Source: Intoshia linei
Taxonomy: Eukaryota; Orthonectida; Rhopaluridae
Reading direction: 5' to 3'
Length of the DNA: 37,989 nucleotides
Assembly (NCBI GenBank): GCA_001642005.1
Contig: LWCA01000234.1
Location: 1-37,989 of the forward strand
Below the pieces are notes generated by a model. That model did no database searches and was not told the DNA's origin. It saw only the letters and a list, made by a program, of their open reading frames with translations. The stretch's first letter is position 1; every line of letters begins with the position of its first letter. Position numbers and translations under genes: made by a program. This document shows positions 1 through 11,200 of the stretch, piece after piece.

Positions 1-848
1 TTTTATAATGCCAACAAAATTTTAAAAACTGTTAAAGATACATTAAAAAATGATATATTGTCTTTTAAACTAAAATTCTGTTTGCATTTTGACGGAAAAT
101 GTAAAACAGAAAAATTGGCAGTTTGCATTTCTGAAGAAAATTACGGAAGACTTATAGCCTTAAGATCTTGAAATAATGGTAAGGGTCGTACAATATGACG
201 AAATTGCAAATATTTTGGAGGAATTTAATCTAAATGATCAAATTGAAATGGTAATTTGCGATACGACAAACGCAAACACAGGTAAAAAACAGGGTGTCAT
301 AACATATTTAAAATCCATTATAACTAATTTTACTTATGAAGGTTGTCGGTTTCACATCCTAGGCCTGATTTTGAAGCATGTTTTTCTCGCAATCTTTAAA
401 GTAGATACAAATTCTCCAAACATACAATTTTCATTCGTCACAACACTTAAATAAAATTTTATATTGTTAAAATCACAATATACTGGTGAAATTGAAATCC
501 AAAACAACAGTTATTAGTGGTAATTGGCGCAATGATTACAAAGAATTGCAGAATCTTATTGACGCATACAAAACTCTCAGAAAATTTAAACAAAATCCTA
601 TCATCAACTTCATAAAACCTGGATGCATTTCAAATGCTCGATGGAATGGCAGAGCATTATATGCTTTAAAATCCTATATTATAAACATAGACAGATCCCC
701 TAAAGTTAAAAAAGTTTGCGATTTTATCGTTGATATTTGGTCTCAGTTGGTTCACCTGCAGATATCAAAGATTTGCAAAATGGAATTCGTTAGAAGAAGA
801 ATTGTTATTAAATGTAACATTACTATTATTATTTATTATTTATTATAG
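1..848 (+). pseudogene. Degenerate DDE-type transposase-like gene (transposon relic)
   Basis: Three frame-shifted pieces read as one protein. Positions 1-170 give a stretch with LHFDGK; 176-454 give CDTTNANTGKKQGV, CRFHILGLILKHV and SPNIQFSFV; 486-848 give a GNWRNDY segment and SNARWNGRALYAL. This order (HFDGK, CDTTxxNTG, GCxxHILDLILKH, SNARWN) is that of a transposon-derived RNase-H-fold protein found in many copies in invertebrate genomes. The Asp residues of HFDGK and CDTT are probably the first two catalytic acids. Stop codons near 168 and 452 and frame changes near 180 and 480 break the frame, although an intron could explain the last one. The piece is cut by the window edge. Superfamily assignment is uncertain. 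Confidence 0.6.
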
Positions 849-2176
849 TATCCTAATGTATTAAAATGCTTAAATAAGCATTGAATTCGTGAAAACCCTT
901 TCAGTAATAGACTTAATATTTCATATACCAATGAAATACAGAAAGAAGCTTTGAAATGTATGGACGAATATTCGATCAGATGCAAATTGGATGAAAAAAT
1001 GGAACTAATTTGTATACAAAAATTTAATAATTACAATTAAATTATTTTATTTACCAATAATTCAATATAATCAGATGGGTATGAGGGTAAATAAAACGTT
1101 ACCCACAACTACGGATGTAAATAAAGTTATATTATCTAAATTATTTTTTCATTATTTTTACAAATAAATTAATCTGTCCCGCCTGAGCAAAATACTGTTA
1201 AATAAAAAACTAAATATTGTATCATACTCTATATCAAAAATGGACATACACTGAAAGATACTTTCTCAATTTCGAAAAAAATGTCCATTTAGGACACCCT
1301 AATGCACAGTGTACATTGTACACTTGGTTCGTATTACATTCATGAAATGAAACTACAATTTGTATTACTTTATTAAAGCCAAGCGATTAAAATGAATATT
1401 TTAAGAAAAAAACAAAAACAAAATTTTATATTAGTAAGAAAGCTAAATGCGAAGTTATGTCTATATAATCAAATCAAAATATTATCATTAGAAAAAGTAA
1501 ACGTCAACCTTAACAAGCAAAAAAATTGCTTAAATTAAAAGATGCAGATAATCCTTCAAAAATTATTTTTTTTTAATCTTCTTTTTTAATCTACTTTAAA
1601 GTTTCTGTCAAATTTAAATCTGTATAAACAATATATTAATTTAAATGAAAGTCACAAAATTCAAACAATATTAGCAGAGCCTAACCTACCCAGCTCAATA
1701 TCACCCGAAAAAGTTTCACAAACGATGCGTAATGTCACATAGTTCTAGCCATTTAATGCATTATTTTATTTTAACATCTTAAAATTTAACACTTAAAATA
1801 GTTATGATATTCAAGAATACAATTTTTTAAAGGTAAGTTTGAAAAAATGATGCCCCGTTCTACAAATGTTTTGCTGAGGAGGGTCTCGACTACGGTAGAT
1901 TCGGCACTGAATATTATAAAAAATTGTACATTTAAAAATTTCCTAAATGATGAAATTTTAAGTGGTTTCTTATTTTTATATTTATATTTTTGGCAAGAGT
2001 TAAGATAAATGCCAACTGTAAATGATAATTTACATATTTTAGCCTTTTTGAGTATATTTATAAATTGAGTAAGTGTAATAATTTTTGTAAAAAATATTTT
2101 TTACAATATTATATTATTTTAAATAGTGGTAATAATTTTAGTACCAGCCGTGCAATTTAGTAATGAAAAAAATAAC
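849..2176. other. AT-rich stretch without a recognised gene
   Basis: No coding exon could be supported. Positions 1282-1310 end in ACACCCTAATG, the inverted form of the CATTAGGGTG terminus seen at 26482 and 29440, so this is probably one end of a related transposon. Positions 1860-1915 are locally less AT-rich and open on the minus strand behind an acceptor-like TTCAG, but the peptide resembles nothing recognised. Confidence 0.4.
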
Positions 2177-2563
2177 CAAAAAATGCTTCTCCAGACAGAA
2201 CAATATCTCTCAATATTATAGCAGTTGTTTTAAAATGATTTGATGAGCTTTCTTCAGGTGTGAATGTTTTATCATTTTCATATGTCACAGCTAATTCTCT
2301 TTGTAATTTAATGGTTCTCTGAAATAAAGACAATGTATTTCTTATAATTAACAACATCGTAGTATATTGCCGTTTATTTTCCAAAATTGTATTCATTTTA
2401 TATTCTAATATGGAATCTACTGTAATTGCACATTTTCCAATACTTTCGAAAACAAATTGTTTTGTTATTGTAAATGCATCCTTTGACCACTTTTTTATAT
2501 CGTCCAGTTTTCCAAGTCGATTCTTAATCACTTTACGTGTCCCACTTGGTGGATCAGCTGCAT
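2177..2563 (-). pseudogene. Arfaptin-like BAR/AH-domain exon, isolated fragment
   Basis: Minus-strand exon bounded by an acceptor (TTTAG before 2563) and a donor (GTTATT after 2177); it gives about 128 codons with phase 1 at both ends. The product contains KKWSKDAFTITKQ, a TVD...LE pair, ENKRQYTTML, LQRELA, TPEESS and SGEAFFG. These line up in order with the arfaptin homology domain (KxWSxxxYTxTKQ, TVDLELE, TKRKYExVL, TQxALG, SPELQEEF, GExLLG). Arfaptins are crescent BAR dimers that bind Arf, Rac and Arl1 GTPases at Golgi membranes. The rest of the BAR domain and the N-terminal exons were not found between 900 and 5200. It is therefore either a gene with distant exons or a stranded fragment. 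Family call is good; functionality is doubtful. Confidence 0.6.
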
Positions 2564-2599
2564 CTAAATGTAAACATTTTTTTTGGTTCAATTAGACTC

Positions 2600-5235
2600 T
2601 AACTTTTTCAGGGGTGGGGAAAACAAGCCGAATGTACCGTACCTGAAACCTCTCTTCCAGGGCTCTACGAAAGTTTCGTAAAATGGGTCTCCTTTTCAAA
2701 TTTAGCATTTAACGAAAAAAATATTTTTGAATACCATACCTATTTTGTTTCAAATTCAGATCTTCTAGAGCAGTGTTTACTAATCGTGTTTCCATGAAAA
2801 TTTCGCGAATTTATTAGAATTATGAAAACTTTAGATAAATGTAATGCTAATTTTGTACAATCCCAACTTGACTCTTATGTACTTCGTACATAATAGCATC
2901 TAGTTCTGCTGTGATTGATGATAATGCTCATGATTTAAACAAATATCCAGAATTTGTTTTATAAAAATTTTTTTAAAATTCTAGGACTGTTTTTATTTTT
3001 AAAAAAAGGGTAATCTAGGATTTTGATTGTAAAAATTCACTTTTTTGAGGTTACATTTTATGATAATGCTTATTATGCTAAAACCTATCCCATAATTTAT
3101 GTTGTATAAAATTCTATATATTTTATATAGGAATTTCTTAATTTTTATAAAAAAGGTATTTTGTGGTTTTAGCCGTGAAGATATAAGATTTTGAAATTTA
3201 AAGTTATCATAATGTCGATGAATATACAATCTTTATCAGATTATGAATTTTTTATAATTCTAGGATGGATTTGAATTTAAAAAAAAATTACAATTTGGGT
3301 TTTTGACCTTTAATAACTCAATTTCTAAAATTGAAATTTGAAATAAAACAACACTGTTGAAAAATTGTAATAGAAATATGGAATTTTTAAAATTTGATGC
3401 CTCTTACTTTCTTAAATAAACTGGAACAAAAAGACAAATAAATAAATAAACCGACATACATTTTTAACTAATTTACTTTATATAAGTAAGGATTATTTTG
3501 TTAAAGATTTCTACCACAAATTTAACAACAAACACTACAAAATATTGGCTCGTCCACCGACTTTGTAAACAATTTTCTTCCATACTAATATATCGAAAAT
3601 ATAATTCTATACTCATCAAATACTCACCGTTTTTTTAATTTTTATCAACAATTAATAAAACCAATCCATGTAAAGTAATTAACCAGAAAATGTAAATTAA
3701 ATTATAAAAATTATTTAAAATTTTTTTTTTAATTCTATTTTACATTAAAAAACACAGAAACAATTAAAAACAACAAAAACAACTAAAACAAACCTTCAAC
3801 AGAATAAACAATGTCAGTTCGCTGAGAATCGGTACATTTATTTTCATTGGCATAAAACTTTTCATAATTATCAAAATGTTCTGAATCCATAATGTAATAA
3901 ATGTTAAAAAACGTAAAAAATAAAACGTGTCACAATTAAGTATAAATAAAAAATAAATACGATCCATATCCAATAATCAATTCTATCTTCAATTCAAAAT
4001 GAAACTGCAAATACAGTTCTGCAGTGAAAAAGTAAAATAAAATAAAATAACTGGTAAAATACAATTAATAAAATAAAGAACTTTATAATATTACCATAAA
4101 TTACCAAGGCCTAAATCTACAAATCATTATATATAAATTGAATCAATGCAATGTATATTACAGATTGTAATTTATATTTAACTGTATAGTATACAGTGTA
4201 TACTGTCAACTCTTTAAATTTAATTTATATTTTTTAATTCAGGACGGTTCAACTACATAAATTAACATTAAATTTAAACAAATTTATATTTTAGAAAGAA
4301 CCAACTGGACATGAAAATGGAAAAAATTAATACATTTAAAAATGCCTTGAAATTTCTAATCTAAGTCAGAATATTATAATTTTTTACATTACTAGCTGAT
4401 TTATGACTTGTTACTAATCTAAATTGTATTTATAAATAAATTAAAAATCAAAGGGCGCTTTGTAAATTTAATAAATTTTTAAAAATACAAATTGTTCCAC
4501 CAAACTTGATATTATTTTTATATACATCTGTAATTGTAAAAAATATATGTACTAGTGCTTCAAATGGATCATTGATATCAAACTGAGTAGTCACAGCAGC
4601 AAAAAAACTTTATTCCATCACTATGTGAAATTTGCTAGATGAGTAGATAAATTGTCAACAAATTGAGCTTATGCGATATTTGTAGAATTTACGTTACTAC
4701 ACTGTACTTTACTCTCAAAACTAAGCGTAATATCTTGGTTATTTGTTATGGAGATTAGTATTTTTTTCAAATATTTATGATTACTAAATATCCTAATTTC
4801 TTTCGTGGAACCCACGTAATTTAATTAATTAATTGTAAAATTCGTGTTTATACAAAAATATATCTGCAAGCAACTAATATATGGGAATATCATAGAGACT
4901 TAGGTACTATTTTAACCAATATATAAATACAGTCTATACTTGTATGCATTAATCCTTCTCACAAATTTATGGATATTTACACATTTGTGATGTATATCGA
5001 CTTGTATGACCTGTTTATTAGTGTTTTATTTCTACGTAAATATATACAATACTTTCCCCAGTATCACTACAAAATACTTTAGTTTATAACTTGTTGTTTT
5101 ATTCCTTAGCAATACTGAAATATTTTAGTTCTCTAAATAAATACCAATTAGGTCAACTTCGGATTAATCATATTCTACCGAAATATTTTCAATTTGTGTG
5201 CGCCCTTTTTTAATTACTAATTCAAAAATTTAGTC
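2600..5235. other. AT-rich intergenic stretch with repeat fragments
   Basis: Nothing securely coding. Positions 2862-2920 contain ACTTGACTCTTATGTACTTC, one terminus of the inverted-repeat family found complete at 24935-25815. The following 3000-3440 resembles its associated AT-rich body, including GGGTTTTTGACC, also seen near 21590 and 26210. A 53-codon open stretch on the minus strand (4609-4448) is discussed under findings. The last 200 bases presumably hold the CBP promoter, but no element is distinctive. Confidence 0.4.
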
Positions 5236-8200
5236 ATGTCGGATTCATATTTAACTGCTTCCGCCGAATCAATTTCTAAAAAAAGAAGCATTGGGACCAA
5301 AGATTCTCTTATTTCTAGCCCCGATATAACAATATCTAAAAAACAAAGAATTATACAAAGCGAAGATATTAATTCTAATCAGTATCTTGATAAAACTGGT
5401 AATGTTTATTTATTGTAAATAATCTTTGATTTTTTAAATATTTTGTATTAATTTTTCATTTAATTATCATTGTTCAACGTTTTAATCTGTACAGCAGGTG
5501 GTACATCACAGGTTACTACCCTCATTTGGATTACAGTGATTCTGTAATCTCATTAACTTTTTATATCATTTATTAGATACATTTCAATATTGTAGATTAA
5601 CATGTATTTTTTATTTATAAATCTTTTTTGTTTTGCCTTTATGGAACAAGTCATTTTAATTTCATTAGTTTCTCAGGGGAGTCGTCAATTTTATGTGTTC
5701 ATGTTATTTCGCTTTAGTGTTGAAATTTCACCAACGCCATGTTTTATGAATGGTGTATAAAATAATTTTAAAAAAATTTTGGTTACTTACATTTGTTAAG
5801 TTTTTTTAATTATCAACGCAAATTTTTGATGTATTTTCAAATTGTGCGGTTAAATCTGTCTGATGCATAGTTGATGAGTCTGGTGAATCTGCAGAGAAAA
5901 TTTTGAATTACCGTACATCCGAACAAAATAATTTGAAAATTAATTGAATAGGGTGTATGAGTCAGTCCAGTTTGAATATGGAAAGTTTCATAATTTAACA
6001 ATTTATTTAATCAATTAAATTTGATTTGATATTTTTGTTGGGATTTACTGTATATTTCATAGTAAGTCATTGGTAATATTTAAGGTACATGGGCGAGACT
6101 AGGCATATATTAGTTACAAGAAACGTTTAATCGGCGTAATTAAATTTTCAGGATGCAGTCGCACATTCGACTACTAATCGTGTGGTTTTGATGCAGGTCG
6201 TCAATATACGTTCTTGTATTTTATTTTTTCAATCCACTTTTTGTGGGTCTCCTTAAGGAGAAGAAATTTCAAAGTTCAAGTGTTCGACCTTTATTTTGTA
6301 TTAATTATGTAATATTGATTGACTTATTTTTGATAATGTTATTTTCTAAATACATGTAATTAAAATTACGCTTTATTGCTGTGTTGGGAGAAATTAGATA
6401 ATTAATTATTTGCGTATATTGTTAAAAATTAATTTTTGTCATATTTCATGTTTTTTTTGCACAATGGGTTCGAGTATAGCGTCAAATTTTGAGATATATT
6501 CTAAAAACCTCCATCCGGTTAAGAAACCCCGTTTTAAACATTAATTTACTAAATTTAAGTAAGAGCTGAATTTTAAGTTTTGTTTCAATGGATTTCTTTT
6601 TGTTTTGCTAAAGACGAATTCTTCACTTTTGATTTGTTAAAAATAAATTATTTTCATTATTAATAATTTCTCAATTGATAGTACGCAATTTTATGTTCCA
6701 GATGATTTGAGCAACGAATTAATTTATATTTATTTTTTTATTATATTACTAGCTTGACTGTTATGTACTTGGTACAAATAGTAGCTAGTTCTACCGAGGT
6801 GGACTTTCAAATTAGGAAGGAAAAAGGAAAAATTTAATTTTCGTTTAATAGTTATTGGTTAATATAAATATTCTTATATATAAATAATATATAATATAAA
6901 TTATATAAAACGCAAAAAAAATTATAAAGTGATAATATTTTGGGTATTTCTAAGAAATTTTATTTTAAGTATCCACAAAAATTTAATATGAATTTACCCG
7001 TCCGTTTATCATCAAAATTTTAAAAAGTTAAAAAGTTCCGACTTGCTTGTTCAAATCTTAAGCGCTTATTAAGCTTTTCGATTTTAACTAATTTTTACGA
7101 GTGGATAATGCTATTCAGTATTTATAATTCAGTGGTATCGCATTGTGATCCCTGGACCCCTTAGGGGTCCAAACTATATGTCGGGTCCGTGAGATTTAAA
7201 AAAGATGAACAACATTTTGATCAATTTTTTTTTAATTTTATAGGAGAATTTTTAATATTTATTTCAGAATTGCCAGATGTTTGGAATTTAATCTAAAGTC
7301 TATACGACCGCTACATTATTATTTCAAAAACCCCGCTTTTATTCTACTATTAATAAAATTTACAATATTATAAGTATTAATAAAAAATACTATTTCAATC
7401 ACCCAGGGAAAAGTCGACTTTTAGTTATATATTTTTTTGAAAAATCCATTGAAAAATTAATCTAACCACTCGGGATAACTAACTCTAACTAATCGGGAAC
7501 TATGATTATAATTTAAACATTTTATGTAACTTGTTTATATCAATTATATGTGCCATTATGTAGTCTTAATTGAGTATTTTGATTAATTTATTGATATTTA
7601 TAAAAAATTTAGAGATTTCAATATCTGAAACCCGATCCAATAAATCTGTAGAATACATGCAATCAACAAATTCCAACAATGATATAAAAGATGGACCTCA
7701 AAATTTTGTGGCCTCAACACAAATTTTTTCTCCAAATTGCGAAAATGTGCAAATTAAAATGGACCAACCTATTAGTGATTCAATTGCTAATAGTGGAGAT
7801 ACAAGTGATTATGCTTACTTTGAAAAATATGCTACAAAATCAGTTGAGGCCAAGTGTTTAATTGAACACAAACCTGTTACAATGGAAAATGAATTCAACC
7901 AAAACGTTAAAGATAAAAACTGCGAAACTTTACCACAACCAATGTCTCAGGTTGAAAGGCACCACCATTTATCTCAATTACTATCTGCAGACATGTCAAA
8001 AAACGTTTATTCCAACCATAATTACCAAAAACGTAATGAAACGCCCAATTGCAATACCCCAGAACTAAAATTAAACATGCTCACTAGTCCACTTACTGCT
8101 CGTCTTAATTTGCCAACTTCGAATTTCGAAAATTTGAATAATAAAGGATCTTCATTTAAAAGAGTCTCAAGTTCGTATGGAGATTTAAATGATATTCATC

Positions 8201-11200
8201 GAAATTCTCCCAACTCGGTTCGTGTCATGTACGACGAAAATTATATAGTTAACCATTCTTATTCCAATAATCAAAACAACCAAAAATATCGGCCAGTGTC
8301 CATGAATTATCGACACCCAAAATCTATGGAAATATACAAAAACAAAATACCTTATCCAAACGAAATTTATAAAGGTCAAAATATGCAGACTAGGATGATT
8401 AAAAATCCAAATTTTAATCCGAATATTAATAGAATGCCGCAAAATATGTATCGTAAACGTATTCCAGAGTATCCGCAGTCTAATTTCAATGAACCAATGA
8501 GGTATCATTTTTCCTATGCACAACGAAAAATGGGTCCATCCGAAATTGAAGAAAATATGAATGAACAAGGTCAAATTAAATATTCTAACTCAAATGAACA
8601 GTCTCGTATGTTTTTTGATAACGGGGCACATAACCAAATTAACGATGTAAATAATTTTTTTTCACCTCATGACAAAAATGCAGTTGTTTCGTCTGTTGAA
8701 AATCCTAAGAATCCGGAACTATCTGTTCAACGTACTCTAACTTCAGAAGCTAACTTGTTGTGCTCTGATAACAAAATTCAGGCCATGAACCAATATAGAC
8801 AGGAGTATCAGAAAAGATTAGTGTTACTGTTACATGCTCATAAATGTATGCGGAGGGATGAAGCCAATAGAGAAGCAGTAGATTGCAAATTACCCCATTG
8901 TTTCAGTATGAAACGGATCCTCAAGCATGTTTCTACTTGCCGAGCTGGTCGGGATTGTAAAGGTAATTTTTTATTTTTTTTTAAAATATATGTAATTTTG
9001 AATTGGCTATTTTCAAAGTCTTCCGAACGGGTTTCTGATAACGTAATTTATGTGGGAATTTTGATATATTAAATATTGATTATTAATTTAATGATTAGAG
9101 GTCAACTACTAAAAGGTTTAAAAAACCGAGTAACAATTGGAAATCATTGTTCCACGAAGTGAATTTAGTAACCGACTTAAATCCAATGGCAGAAATTTAG
9201 CCGTGTTTAACATTTTTGTTTATTCAGATTGATTTTGAATTATATCAAAATAAATATTTTATTATTTTTTTTACCTATGGATTTTTTAAGAATTGACCAA
9301 AAGTTTGTATATTGATCGATTGTATTGTTTTGTTATTTGTTTATTGAAATGTAGAGATTTCCCACGTAAGCCATTTGACCCCTATACTCACTAAAAATAC
9401 ATATTTGGGGTATAGAATTGGAGGGCTCAGAAATTTTTATCAGAATGAAAATTACCCCCTTGAAGTATTTTTATTTATATTATAATTAAATATTATTATA
9501 TATACTAAAATGGTTTAAATTGACGTCATTACCATGTTAAATGTGCTAACCGCGTACATTTATAGTAAATTACGTTGACAACGTCTAAATAAAAAATATT
9601 AAATAGTACTTTCTTTAATTTTTTTTATTTTATGTTTGATTTTAACTTATAAAAGATAAATTTCATTGATAATTTAGTACCACATTGTTATTCGTCCCGT
9701 CAAATAATTTCGCATTGGAAAAATTGTACAAGTACAAGTTGTTTACATTGTATGCCACTGAAAACTGCATGTGATAAAAAGAAACAAGACGGTAATATAT
9801 TTTTATTTAAAATTTAATAAATTTCCAGCAAATTCAACAATCAATTTACAAATTGAAAAAGACTTTGAAAAACAAAAAATGATTCAAGAAACAAACAGTG
9901 CCTCTACTTGTCAAACAATGGCTACCCCTTTAACCTCTGATATTATATCTGCCACCAACGAAAACGTACATTCTGACGGTTCATCTCCATCTAAAATCCA
10001 AGGAAGATGTGTTGGTGTTTATGATGAAAACCGTGTTTATTACCGATTATTACAACCTAAACTTTCTCATCCGTGGCATACATCTATGCCCCCACGATTA
10101 AGACACTATTTTGTTGATAAATTGTAATATATTATTTTTAGTTTAGTTTTTATATATTTTTATTTTTTTGTAGAATTTCAACCGTTGTACCAAAACCTTC
10201 TCCAGTTTTATTTAAACAAAGAAAATCTATGGACACTTTATTTATTTTTGCCCAAGTTGTCGAGGTAGAAATGTACGAAAAGGCTGATTCACAGGTAATT
10301 TACAAATTGAAAATATTTAAAATAACCGTTATACATTTTATTATTTAGGAGAACTATTATCACATGTTGGCAGAAAAAATTTATAATATATCAAAAGAAT
10401 TGGAAAAAAGACGAAGGTGTATAGATAAAAGTAAATCTGATGATTCTCAAATTGAGAGTAATTGCATTTATTAATTTTTTAACAGTTTTCGTAGGCGTTG
10501 AAGAAACTAAACACGAAATTGAATATAATAAACCAGAAGATGTTAAGGAAAACATAGTAAAGGTTTTTTTAACTAAACATTTTATAAATTAAAAATTAGA
10601 TTGAACCTAAAATTAAAATTGAGAATAATAGTAAAATTGATGTAAAACCTCAAGACATGGATGTGGACAACGATGTTAAAAAACTGAGAAAACCGAAAAT
10701 ATTTAATGTTGATGAAATGCGTGTATCGTTTTTAAGAATTTTGGAAAGTATTTACAAACAAGAAGACTCGGAAGCATTTAGATACCCCGTTTCTAGCGAA
10801 GTTGTACCTGACTATTATAAAATTATAAAACACCCAATGGATTTATCAACTATAAAAACTCGATTAGATCAAGGATCCTACACTGATCCCTGGATGTTTA
10901 TTCAGGATGTCTGGCAAATGTTTGAAAACGCATGGATTTACAATAAAAAATCTTCTCATATTCACAAAAAGTCAACAAAATTAAGTGAACTCTTTCTGCC
11001 CGATGCAAATTTAATTATGAGATCAATGGGTTTATGCTGTGGCAGGTATTATGTGTATTATGCCAAGGCGCTCGGTTGTACTGGAAAATCAGGGTGTGTT
11101 ATTCCGAGGAATGGAATGTATTTTACTTATGATAATAGGATACATTATTGTGAAAAATGTTATAATGATATTAGCCTTAGTTATATTACATATGAAGACG

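Noticed and set aside
2999-3973. Minus-strand frames of 69-76 codons rich in Phe, Ile and Leu
   Set aside because: AT-rich DNA yields such hydrophobic frames by chance; no splice sites, homology or charge pattern supports them.
7131-7190. Complete hAT element in CBP intron 1
   Set aside because: A CAGTGGTATCGC end and a palindrome are present, but no opposite terminus or 8-base duplication could be found, so it is treated only as a fragment.
8185-8574. 129-codon minus-strand frame inside CBP exon 2
   Set aside because: Antisense shadow of the Asn/Met-rich CBP coding strand; no family resemblance and no splice context.
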